In this document: in pieces, positions 23,492 to 33,272 of the stretch
Numbering within the stretch: the first letter of the stretch is position 1
Layout: each line of letters starts with the position of its first letter
NCBI GenBank assembly: GCA_029717555.1
Contig: JAMDHS010000003.1
Span: 186,001 to 250,000, forward strand
From: Peribolospora baueri
Taxonomy: Eukaryota; Basidiomycota; Peribolosporomycetes; Peribolosporales; Peribolosporaceae
DNA length: 64,000 nt
Direction of reading: 5' to 3'
Notes under the pieces: generated by a model
What the model was told of the DNA's origin: nothing
Seen by the model: only the letters and a program-made list of their open reading frames with translations
The model's database searches: none
Program-made: the position numbers and the translations under genes

Positions 23492-24097
23492 GTACCTCCT
23501 GTGGTCCGGCCAGCTACACCATCCTTTTCCGTTCCCTCTCCTAAGAGAACGCGGGGAGGAGGGACGAAAGAAGCAAGCGATGGACGACGACGTCGTCGAC
23601 CACAAGACCCGTCCGGCGTCCAAGACGCCCAAGGCCATACCATACCGCCCCGACGGTGTGCTCCCTTTCCGACTCCGTCCCACGCCGGCGCACGCTCGGA
23701 AATCCAACCCAGTTCCACGTCACGTCGACTACCACTCCACTCCGCCTTCGAGTGCGGTGAGGACGACTACGACGGACCCGTCTGAACCGAACCGAACCGA
23801 ACCGAGAAAAAAACGAGCCGAGCCTAGCCAAGCGACTTGACTCACCGCGAAGAAAGAAGAGAGGAAGGAAAAGCAGCGAGAAAAGGAATAGAAGGGAAGG
23901 GAAGGAAGCGTGTGATCCTTCTGCCTCGTCCTGTCTCGTCTCGTGTCGTCTGTCGATGGCGGCCGAGGGCGGTACGAGTCCGCCCTTTCCTTCACGGCGA
24001 GCCTTCACAGCGACGGAGCGCGAGCGAGGAGTCGGATTCGGGGATGGATGAGCAGGCGAGAAGGAAGGGAAGAAAGAAGGGGAGTAGGAGAGGAGGG

Positions 24098-24150
24098 GAT
24101 GGAGATGAGATGGAGATGGAGATGGAGATGGAGAGGAGATGGAGATGGAG
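24098..24150. repeat. (GGAGAT)n hexanucleotide repeat
   Basis: Interrupted tandem GGAGAT/GAGATG units. Confidence 0.9.
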
Positions 24151-25056
24151 GAGGAAGGGAGGCTTCTTTCTGTTCTCGCAGTGACGCCTGCCCGTTGGTC
24201 GCTGTATGTAAGTAGTTTGATACCAGGCCAGGGTCAGGGCGACGGGGCGATGCCGTGCCGTGTCCTTGTCGACGCCATGCCATGCCCCATGCCATGCCAT
24301 GGCCCTTGGCGATCGACGGAGGAAGGAAAGAAGGAGGAAGACGGGGATGATACAGGGGTGCTAAAGGGGTGCTAAGGGGAAGGCTCGCCTCGGCCGAGGC
24401 AAGGACGGACCGGATGAACGGAGTCGAGCCGAGCCCAGCCCAGCCCAGTCAAGCCAAGCGCATGCGGGGTCACTCTTCGGACTGCGGCTGACTGCGGCAA
24501 GCTGCGTCCGCCCACGCGGCGCGCCCGGCTAGCTAGCGCCTCCCCCTCGTCCTCCCGTCCTCCTCACCTGGCCCCTTCCTGGCCCCTTCCCCCTTGCCAC
24601 GCTCAAGCAAGCCGCGCGCCTCATGCTCCTGCTTGCGATCGATGCCCGAACACGCTCGCCCTTCCTTCGCTCGCAGCCGACCTTACCTTGTCTTTGTCTT
24701 TGTCTTTTGTTTTTCTTTTTCTTTCGCCCACTCTTGTCGGCTTAACACTCGCACGTATATGCAGATAGATAGATGCACGCGACCGCCGTCCAGCCATCCA
24801 TCCCTCCTCTCCACCCTCGACACGACAGAGTTGCCACCTCTTACTACCGTATCTAGTGCGTCGCTAGCAATGTGTACAAGGAAAGAAAGCGCCGCTACCA
24901 ACGTGTGCGGAAAAGATAGCGTCGCCGCTTCTACCGTCGCTTACCACTGGTCACAGCAGCGGCATGAGCGTTAGACCGACCTCCGTCGTCATTGTCTTTC
25001 ATTCTCGTTTGTCCCATCCCCGGCAAGCGCGAGTTTGAGTTTCTATTTCGCGACTA

Positions 25057-25086
25057 TGTGTGTGTGTATATATATATATATATATA
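25057..25086. repeat. (TG)n(TA)n dinucleotide repeat
   Basis: Five TG units run into about ten TA units. Confidence 0.95.
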
Positions 25087-25337
25087 CAAGCGATGGATGG
25101 CCGAGCCGAGCACGGTCTGTGCGCGGTAGACGGCGTCGAACATTATCCTCTCCGCCTCTGTCGCTCGGAAGGCAAGCAACGAGCGAGACAGCGAGCGGTC
25201 GCGTGACGGCGCGCCGAGCGACGGGTCACCCCTTCCCATGGCGCCACGATGGCGAACCTCGTCGTCCGTCGATCGAGCGAGCTCATATCTATGTCTGTTT
25301 GTACTAGACCGGAGACGGCCTATCTATATTCACGCTC

Positions 25338-25341
<4 letters not shown>

Positions 25342-25369
<28 letters not shown>
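25342..25369 (-). repeat. T28 homopolymer (A28 on the SVP26 sense strand)
   Basis: An uninterrupted run of 28 T. Read on the minus strand it is A28, 68 bp past the SVP26 stop and about 38 bp after an AATAAA. Confidence 0.9.
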
Positions 25370-25406
25370 CTCGCCGATGAGAACCTTAAATGGAAAGAAG
25401 GCAGCT

Positions 25407-25412
25407 TTTATT
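25407..25412 (-). terminator. Canonical AATAAA polyadenylation signal of SVP26
   Basis: Minus-strand AATAAA, 25 bp after the SVP26 stop codon. It is followed at about 38 bp by the genomic A28 run, which probably marks the 3' end of the transcript. Confidence 0.6.
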
Positions 25413-25436
25413 GATAAAAGCACAGCAGCCGACGAC

Positions 25437-26498
25437 CTAACCATAACCGTGATCCACGCCCCGCGCTGACCCTCCATCGCCACCGCCAGTGAAACTGAAA
25501 CCGCCGACGAGAGATCGGAACAGGCTCCGGCTCTTGCTAAGCTGGGCAGGCGTAGCGGATGGGCGGTGCGCGTGGCTTTGGTAAGGTCGTCGGTGTGGTA
25601 TGGACATGCTCGGGGCCGCATCTCCAGAGCCAGATGGATCGGCTGAAGATGCGAAAACAAAGACGCGGTCCGGTCCATGAGATATTCCCTCCGCCTCGCT
25701 CGGTCGCCGCGCCGGGCCGCGCGGGAACAAGACTCACCAGTGTGGAAGGCGAACGCCTGGTCGTTCGCGCTGACGCTCAAGAACAAAAAGAACGGCACCG
25801 CCCACACGCAGACGCCGAAAAAGGCCGTCGTCTCCAAGAACGTCGGCGGACGTCGCGCCCACAAATCGGAGTCGGAGCGCACCTGGCCGGCGTCGTGATG
25901 GTAAGGAAACCGGGGGATCGCTTGACGGTGCTCCCTCGCCTTTCGAGTGAGGTAGAAGAACCACAGAAAGTGGTCCGCCACGACGCCGGCGCAAGAAAGA
26001 AGAAAGACGGGCGAGAGGAGCGGAATGCACGGCCAGCGCGAGGATGAAAAGTGGAGCAGATAGAGGAGGTGGCAGAGGATGGAGAAGGTGGTGAGGGAGA
26101 GGGGGAACGAGTCGATGAGGTACAGGAGCACGTGGATACCGATGACCGCCTGCGAGCGAGCAAGCGAGATCGGACGGCGGACGAGGTCAGCTACGCCCGT
26201 ACAGACACTCGACAATCACTCCCTGTCCACGATGCGCTACCTACCAGCGTCGCTCGTCGTCCAACTGTTCTCGCCGCCATCGAATGCTCTTCTATGAGCT
26301 CCGCCAGATAAAGCAAACCGCTGGCTGAAAGCGAAAAAGCGAAGAAGGGCGGGCCGAGGGATGAGTTGAGTGAGTTCTGGCCTGGCCTGCAGACGGTGAC
26401 CAACGTTCTCACGAACCCGCTCGCTCACCTATGCTGAGGACGATGAAGACAAAGGCAGCGGTGCCCGCGCCATAGCTGAGGATGTGCAGGAACGTCAT
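25437..26498 (-). CDS. SVP26: Svp26/Erv26 (TEX261 family) COPII cargo-adaptor membrane protein
   Basis: Multi-span protein that helps load type II membrane proteins such as Golgi mannosyltransferases into COPII vesicles. The minus-strand exons give MTFLHILSYGAGTAAFVFIVLS (from 26498), GLLYLAELIEEHSMAART (about 26300), and one large exon with VIGIHVLLYLIDSFPLSLTTFSILCHLLYL. That exon continues with FLLSCAGVVADHFLWFFYLTRK and PPTFLETTAFFGVCVWAVPFFLFLSVSAND. The order and the ELIEEH, SFPLSLT and ASFFGICVW-like motifs match yeast Svp26 closely. The short C-terminus ends in GGDGGSARGVDHGYG. Four hydrophobic segments are visible. It is divergent from MRPL23. Exon borders inside the N-terminal third are approximate. 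Confidence 0.9.
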
Positions 26499-26871
26499 CC
26501 GAACGAGCCGCGCGCCGGACGACGATTCCGTCGACCAGAAAAAGAGAACGGGTATCGGGGTTGTGCGCGCCTACTCGCTCGCTACGGTCTCCGAGCAAGT
26601 CAAGCCGTTGCCGCGACCTCGTAGATGGGATGCCCGCCCGCCGGGAGACAACCAAAACTATTCAAATCTGCCACCGTATCCGCCGAGCGAGTGGGGTGCA
26701 GTGGCGGAAGAATTAGAGGCAAGCGCGCACGCACCACCAAGAGGCTTGGTTAGGGTTACGGGAAGACCAGAGTGCCGCAGCCGTTATCGCGGGCGACTGC
26801 TTCGACGATGTGGACGGCAGACGCAGACGGGCGATCACCAATTCCGAGTTGTCCAAGGCAAGGAAGGAAAC
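26499..26871. promoter_or_regulatory. Shared promoter of SVP26 and MRPL23
   Basis: A 373-bp gap between divergent start codons. No recognised binding motif stands out. Confidence 0.4.
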
Positions 26872-27719
26872 ATGTCGCAAGCGATCGGCAAGGTGAGAAG
26901 ATGGCGACGGACAAGGCGCTTCGAGGCGGTTGCTCACCGTTTTCGAACTATCCCGCTCATCGTGCGCGCCAGACGGGCCTCGCGTTCGCCCGAGCGTGGC
27001 ACCACGTCGATGCTAGGAACCGAGTGCTGGGCAGGCTCGCCGCTTCCATCGCTGTCACACTCATGGGAAAGCACAAGCCCACTTACGACCCCGCGGGTGA
27101 GCCCGGGCTCAGCGCTTTTCTCGCCCGCCCAGGGGTGACCATATGGTCGCTCGCTTCCCTCTGCCTTGTTGTCGCCTAACTCACTCACTCTCTTTCTGTC
27201 CCACCCATAGTGGATGCCGGGGACTACGTCGTGGTGACGAATGCGCGACAGATCACCGTAACGGGCAAGAAAGCCCAACAAAAGCTTTACCGACATCACA
27301 CCGGCTATCCCGGCGGCTTGCGCGAGATCCCCTACGCGCGATTGATGGAACGCCGGCCGGATGAGGTGGGCATCTGTACGAACGAGCCGTCTTCCACTCA
27401 TTTGCCGCGTTACTTGCGCTCATTCCCTTTGCTCTCCGGCTCCGTGTGTGCGTAGATCATCCGGAGGGCCGTGTCGGGCATGCTGCCAAAAAACACGCTG
27501 CGCGACCGCCGGCTGAACCGACTGCACATCTTCCCAGATGACGAACACCCATACGGCCAGAACATCCTCGCTCGCTACGACGCTGGCGAGCTGGTCAATG
27601 AGAACGGGCCGGCGACGCTGGGCCAAGTGGGGGTGCGAGAGGTGGAGGCGGCGAGGACGAGGGAGGACAAAAATGCGGCTCAGAAGGCCGAGAAGGCGAG
27701 GGAGATGTCCAATCCGTAG
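26872..27719 (+). CDS. MRPL23: Mitochondrial large ribosomal subunit protein uL13m
   Basis: Component of the mitochondrial 54S subunit. Four exons: 26872-26892, 26973-27096, 27211-27365, 27456-27719, giving 187 residues. It starts MSQAIGK and continues [40 protein letters not shown] and [20 protein letters not shown]. Then come [40 protein letters not shown] and [15 protein letters not shown]. This is the L13 fold signature; the MSQ..G..GLAFAR.WHHVD start is that of the mitochondrial rather than the cytosolic L13a form. The last 35 residues are Glu/Lys-rich. Confidence 0.96.
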
Positions 27720-28073
27720 GCTGTCCCACCGCAGTCGACTATCATAGATTGTACACTAGCGGATCAGGGCAAGGTCTTTTGCATCGTATCGACGACCCCG
27801 TCTCGAAGCTCGTCCAATGCGGTGGATCACTCTCACCGCCTCTTCTCCCACCCAGAGATGACCCGAACGTCCGCCGCAAGCGCTATCCCCGATCCAGCTT
27901 CGGAGCAGTGCTAGTATGGCCGCAAGCCGCAACTCGTTGCACGTCGTCCCTTCGCGCGATAAAATAACTCTCGCCTTCTCCCTTTCGTTCGGCTGCCCCA
28001 CCGACGCTGACCTTTCAAGCTCTTCGCAAGAGCCCACGGTCCTTATCAGCTGGCTCCTCGTCCCCTCGTCCCC
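27720..28073. other. Intergenic region between MRPL23 and the unknown single-exon gene
   Basis: 354 bp between two genes in tandem. It turns pyrimidine-rich from about 27965 (CTCTCGCCTTCTCCCTTTCG), as fungal promoters often do ahead of the start. No other element was seen. Confidence 0.4.
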
Positions 28074-29837
28074 ATGGCCCCATTCACATTTCATCATTAC
28101 TTTGTCCTTTTCCAAACTGCCCGTCTCTCAGCCTCAGCTGCTCCTTCCCTTTACTTCTTTCGACCAGACACAGACGACCGCGCTCAGCCCCCATCGACCA
28201 CCTCCGCTAGGCTCAAGAGGGTGGCTGCGCACGCCTCCCTAACCAAACCAAAGAAGCAACGGACACGGCTCGGCGCCACCGAGGTCAAACTGCGCTGGCC
28301 TCCCCTTCCCTGGCTCGCCCACCGCGACCTCCACCCGAAGAAGCAAGCCGACGATGATGGCGTCTATATTCGGTGGTACCCCGCCCGGAGTGGCGACTAT
28401 TCCGACGAGCGTTTTCACACCCACTCTGGCCGCGTTCGCGCTCTCAGCTCCACCGGCTTGTTCTCTTCGTCGCTCTCTCCTTATCCAAGCGCGATCCACG
28501 CTCGCGATCTCTTCCGCTTCGCATTCCCGCTCGCCTCGGTGGAGCAAGAACAGCTCGAGGTTGACCACCTCGAGGCCAAGTACCACGCCAACCCAGACGA
28601 AGGAGTGTGCGACTGCTACCGACGTTCACGTCGGCATTCGCCGACGAGGGAGGATGCGCACGTCTGTCTCAACTCGAACGCGGTGGAAAAGGCTAGTATC
28701 GACCGCGACGCCCTCTGGCTGCCCGCGAGGCTGGCCCTGGACGTGGCGAAGGAGTACGGCATCGAGGTGGATCTGCTGCGCAGTCTTAAGATAACGAACG
28801 AGAAGCAGGTTTTGCCCTCGGCTACACCTCCTGTGGGCGCGACAGGAGATGGACAGCGAATATCTGAGGAGGAGGAGGATGTCGACGAGGTACACGGCGG
28901 CGAGGGACGTGCCTGTCCTCTCGCTCTTTCTCGCGTCCCTCGAAGAAGCTGCAAAACGAGCAAGGCTGTCGATGTGGACGGCTCGAAAGAGCAGCAGCAG
29001 CGCCAGGGTCAGAGGCCCTCCCAGGACCAAGGACCGCCAAAGCAGACGGACGCCGGCCCTCTTTCGGGGGACGAATCGGCCTCCGGATCTTCGTCTGCCT
29101 TGTCCAGCCTCTTCTCTTTCGATTCGTGCTCTGACTCCGACTCGCCGATCACTCCCCGGCTCAGTTCCAGTCGTAGGTCCATGTCCGCCCCAAGTCCCAC
29201 CGGTACCATCCGACCCCCCGAGAAACGCCGGGACGTCGACTGTGGCGACTCCGGCGACAGCGGCGGCAGCAGTGCGTCTGACAATACCAACTTGCGCCTC
29301 TGTGATTCCCCGGACCAGAGCAAGGGGAAAAAGGACCGGAAGCGGAAGTCTCCTCCCAATGAGGAGGCCACGGGCAGGGCGCGGCGGTTCAGATCCAGCT
29401 TCGCGACGACGACTGATACTGCAACAGGTGCCCGTCGTACGGAGACGAACGCGGCGACGCGCTCAGGCTTCGTTCTCCCATTCACCCCCACCGCCCACCG
29501 CAACCGTCCTGCTCGTTTTAAAGCTCTCCTTCAGAGGTTGAACTTCAAAACCTCTCCCATCCTCGACGGCCTCGACGTCAGCCTGGTCGTGCATCAATGC
29601 CTGACCGCTTTCAACGAGTACCAACGCATGCCGGAGGATTGGTACGATAAGGATGACCGCCTCGTTCCCCTAAACTTTGTCCACACAAGCGAGATGAGGA
29701 GCGGCGAGGAAGGCGAGGCAAAGGTCTTCTCGGTGCACGAGCACATCTTGCGTTTCCAAAACGGGCTGTTGGCGAGGTGGATTTTGACTACGCTTATACG
29801 TGTTGTGGATGGGAGTGCGGGGGAGACGACACCGTAG
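28074..29837 (+). CDS. Unrecognised 587-residue protein, single exon
   Basis: I do not recognise a family. The frame is open for 1764 nt with no intron, unusual beside intron-rich neighbours. The N-terminal 230 residues have mixed, possibly folded composition, including RLGATEVKLRWPPLPWLAHR, DDDGVYIRWYPARSGDYSDE, FRFAFPLASVEQEQLEVDHL and WLPARLALDVAKEYGIEVDL. Residues about 255-470 are low complexity and charged (EEEEDVDEV, Gln-rich, Ser-rich, KGKKDRKRKSPPNEE) and could be nuclear. The last 90 or so look folded again (SLVVHQCLTAFNEYQRMPED, VHEHILRFQNGLLARWILTT). It could be a lineage-specific regulator. The length and the folded ends support a real gene, but the function is unknown. Confidence 0.7.
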   Translation: MAPFTFHHYFVLFQTARLSASAAPSLYFFRPDTDDRAQPPSTTSARLKRVAAHASLTKPKKQRTRLGATEVKLRWPPLPWLAHRDLHPKKQADDDGVYIRWYPARSGDYSDERFHTHSGRVRALSSTGLFSSSLSPYPSAIHARDLFRFAFPLASVEQEQLEVDHLEAKYHANPDEGVCDCYRRSRRHSPTREDAHVCLNSNAVEKASIDRDALWLPARLALDVAKEYGIEVDLLRSLKITNEKQVLPSATPPVGATGDGQRISEEEEDVDEVHGGEGRACPLALSRVPRRSCKTSKAVDVDGSKEQQQRQGQRPSQDQGPPKQTDAGPLSGDESASGSSSALSSLFSFDSCSDSDSPITPRLSSSRRSMSAPSPTGTIRPPEKRRDVDCGDSGDSGGSSASDNTNLRLCDSPDQSKGKKDRKRKSPPNEEATGRARRFRSSFATTTDTATGARRTETNAATRSGFVLPFTPTAHRNRPARFKALLQRLNFKTSPILDGLDVSLVVHQCLTAFNEYQRMPEDWYDKDDRLVPLNFVHTSEMRSGEEGEAKVFSVHEHILRFQNGLLARWILTTLIRVVDGSAGETTP

Positions 29838-30493
29838 GGAATCCTCGGGTTTGACGGTCTGGTTCTCGTTTCTTCTTGCTCGCCTTCCCTTCTTTCCCTA
29901 CCATACATCTCCTTGACATACGTGCCCTCGCGCTCGTCTTCACTGTTTTTTTGTTCGCCTTAGCTTGCCCGCCGGTCGTCGGCGTCGTCGGTTGTCGTGG
30001 GAGCGGATGGAAAACTGGGAGGAGTGAGATTTCCAAAAGGTGGTCTTTTTCTCGAGGACGTCGTAGGGCCTCGCTCTATATACAGATAAAGACCGAGGTT
30101 CGAGGGTCGAGGAGAGGGCCCTGGACTCCTGAGGTAAGGAGACACCCGAGGAATGACACCTAACAACCTCCTGAGCCGAGTAACCTCTTGAGACTGTGAC
30201 ATGCCGTGACATCGGTCCTCCTCCATTCCCCTCTTTGGATGCCCTCCTCCGACTCTTTTCGCTCTAGACAGGGTCCGCCACGAACGTGTCATGCTGAGTC
30301 GATCACACATGCTTTCACGGGAAGAGGAGATGTGGTCCTGACAGTTAATGGTACAAGGGATGCGGCAAATAAGGCCTAGATGCACAACTGGTCGAAGGGA
30401 GGCAGAAAGTGAGGAAGGTTTTTGAAGAGAGGGACCAGAGGGATTCGCAAAATGACCAAAGGAAGTGAAGAACGAGGCGTACACGAGGCCGAC
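29838..30493. other. Convergent intergenic spacer
   Basis: 656 bp between the unknown gene and the transporter stop. A few weak open frames occur on both strands, but I see no family motif or RNA gene. Confidence 0.45.
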
Positions 30494-33008
30494 TCAAATC
30501 TGATGAAAATGCGTCGTCTCCACTACGAGCACAGCGAAGCCGACGACGGCGCTAGGTACGGCGAGAAAAATGGACCAAGCTGCAAAGGTTCGCGCGCGGA
30601 TCTGTATCCCGCCCTGGCGCAGGCCATCTCTCCACAGCAGGCCAGCAAGGCTGGCGGCGAAGGCGCCGCCTAGAGCGCCTACGTTGGAGCCGAACGCGAG
30701 GGACAGGAGGGCTGCTTTCAAAATGTTCGAGTTCGCCGGAGTGAGCGCGGTGCTTGGCGATAGCGCGGGATGGACGTCTCTTAAATGAGAGGCAAAGTTG
30801 GGGGACAGGAAGGCCTTGGTGAAGAGGATGGTGACGCCGATGTTGTTACAAAGATTGCACAGCGCCAAACTAAGAAAGCCGATGAAAAAGACCGTGGCGC
30901 CGACCCCGTGTCGACAGACTTTGCCGAGGCCGGAGGCGAGAATGTCGATGAATCCCACCTTCTCGAGCGCCTGGACAAGGATGAACATCCCAAAGGCGAA
31001 AGGCACCAACGGCAATGGTAGACGGGACATCACGACCGAGACCGTTGGAAATGTCAGGAGGCGCTTGGGAAGCTGAGCGACGTGGCGGGCGACATTCGTT
31101 TCCGTTGCACGGTGCGCTGAAAGTGCGTCGGTAGGCGTGGCTTCTGCTCGAGAGTCGCCGCCGTGGGGACATAGCTCAGGACCTTGCAAGGAAGCCTGGC
31201 AAGGCTTGTCGTCGACCTTGGCCCCAGAATGGCGACGATCAAGGGGGGTGCTTTGGTCTTCCATCCTGATCGCCTCCTGCATCGTTGTTCCAGTGGAAAG
31301 CGGATCCTTGCGAACGCGGTCGCCCATCTTCGGCCCCCTCAGCCTAAACAGCCATGTCCGCAGGCCGGAGACCTTGCCGTGCCGCCCGCTCCGCAGGTCG
31401 TGCACAACGTCTCTCGTGAGCATAAGCGCCGCCCCTGGCAAGGCGACCATCCACACGCGCACGCCCTCTATGACGCTCGTGCCCACCAGGACGGCTAGTG
31501 TAACGGCCATGACGGTGCCCCCGAAAACGGCGCCGTGAGGGTCGATCAGCGCCGTTCTCGGAGATACGTCTGGCGACACGATCCTGCTTGAGATGTGAAC
31601 TTCCGTCTCGCTTCGAGGTGCCGAGATTGGGTGCTTGCATATCGCAAGTCGAAGCAACGCCTTTGTCCGAAATCGAAGCCGTGCTAGCAAACCCGTCAAC
31701 CGCCGTTCTCGTCCTTCCACTCCGGCCATATCCGCCGAGATCCTCCACAGCTGAGATAGCCACGTTCCCATGCCACCGAACAGACCATACCGGAGGAGGA
31801 GATAAGTGACGACGCCGGAGGCTGCCGTCGGCGATAACATGTACAAGGTATAGGTTGGGAAAGGGATGTTGTACGCGCCGGCTACGACGAGGTTGGTCGG
31901 GTTCGACGAGACGAGAATGGCGGACGCTGTGATGGAGACGGCACGTCCGGCAGAAACATGTATGATCGCCGTCAGAACAAGATCCGACGCCGTTACGAGA
32001 ACTGTGGTGAAGTTCACTCACAGACGTTGGCAGCGGCGAACTGGGCCATGATCCACGCAGACGGAGGGATGATACCAGCGACGCGGGTAAAATAAACCAG
32101 GAAGGCTGTACCGCTAAGAATGACCGGGTCCTAGGTGTGGGGAGAAGCAAAGGAAAGAAGTCGTCTTCGAGGTTGGAACTAGCAAACAAAGATCATGCGG
32201 CACAAGAACAAGAAATACAACTCACGTTTCCGACCAGAGTCCCCGCAACGAAGAAAAAAGCATACAAGAGCAGATACAGTCTTCGACCGTTCGTACCTCC
32301 TTTCTGTGCAACGTGGAAAGCGAGGTAGCGAAGTAGACCTGTAGCATCTAGGGATATCGCGATGTATGCCTGAGGAGAACAGGGTATACCCATGGGAATT
32401 AGCAAGGTTTGCAAGCGTTCAAGAGGGCGTCGTTCGCTAACAAATAGCCACTTAGCAAAAGTATAACTCACAAGAGAGATAAACAGCACGAGCACATCAT
32501 AAGGCCTCACGCTGCCCTGACCTTGTCCGACGATTCCGATCCTGACCTCCTCCCCGCCGATCGTCCTTGTCACAAGGAGGAACAGGACGCCGAGAACGGG
32601 AGCAGTGACGTGGTCCAGGGCAATCGTGAGGAAAACAGGCGAAACATGTGAGGAAAGGGGCAAAGTAGACGGGGAGCACCCATTGCCCGAGTCGGAAGAG
32701 TTGTCGACGTGTTGGCCGGCGTTCGAAAGTCGGAAAGGTTCAAACGTCCCTGACGCAGGTGAAGGACGGTCTTGATCACCGCCTTCGTTGCGATCACGAC
32801 CCTCGCGCTCGTCCCGGCCTTTGAGCATCACTGCCCATCCCTTTCCAACCCCGACTACCCTTCTTACCACCTTCGATACAACCAGGGGCAGCGGCACCCG
32901 CACCCGCAAGGGACGGATAACGACGAGACTCACAGCCGAGAAGACGATGATGGCCAAGATGCCGTGACCGTTCAGGTGCGCGTGAGAATCACCGGAAACG
33001 GACGACAT
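30494..33008 (-). CDS. ArsB/NhaD-CitMHS superfamily membrane transporter
   Basis: Predicted ion transporter with a two-half membrane architecture. On the minus strand it starts MSSVSGDSHAHLNGHGILAI (33008). Visible segments are VFLTIALDHVTAPVLGVLFL, YDVLVLFISL, AYIAISLDATGLLRYLAFHV, RLYLLLYAFFFVAGTLVGN, DPVILSGTAFLVYFTRVAGI and the hallmark ILVSSNPTNLVVAGAYNIPF. A cytosolic loop of about 200 residues follows, and the second half has RLPLPLVPFAFGMFILVQAL, GFLSLALCNLCNNIGVTILF and LLSLAFGSNVGALGGAFAAS. The paired 'SNPTN' and 'NNIGVTILF/GSNVGA' motifs place it with arsenite-permease-like and citrate-like carriers. Its substrate (arsenite, silicate, carboxylate or Na+/H+) cannot be read from the sequence. 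Exon borders are approximate. Confidence 0.82.
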
Positions 33009-33272
33009 GGCGGCCAGTTTTGCTACGCCGCGCCAGGGCCGTAGCGACGAGCAGCACCTCGTAGGAGAGGTCTGCTGGCGAAACCCGAAAGAAATCCTGG
33101 CAGTCCATGCACGATAAGCCAAGTATCTCTATCACGCTTTGGAGGACGTCACGTGCCGAATTGCCGCGGGAAGTGACCGCAGCGCGATCTACCTTGCCCA
33201 GCTTCAGCAACGGCATCCACCACCACTACCACTCGCCATCCGGATAGAATACTGTGCCTGCCCTCCATCGTC
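33009..33272. promoter_or_regulatory. Shared promoter of the transporter and CUS1
   Basis: A 264-bp spacer between divergent starts with a CACCAC-rich stretch at 33216-33236 near the CUS1 side. No specific factor site is assigned. Confidence 0.4.

Larger units (their letters stand above)
22548..25436. other. Gene-poor, repeat-rich 2.9-kb interval
   Basis: It lies between the GH5 start and the SVP26 stop, both on the minus strand, so it holds the GH5 promoter and SVP26 3' end. It includes a 45-bp tandem duplication, several tetranucleotide, hexanucleotide and TA microsatellites, and a 28-base T run. Open frames are short, overlapping and of biased composition. I could not support a gene. Confidence 0.5.

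Noticed and set aside
23490-23840. Plus-strand 116-codon frame in the gene-poor interval
   Set aside because: Repeat-driven composition (AACCG repeats), no recognisable motif and no flanking exon.
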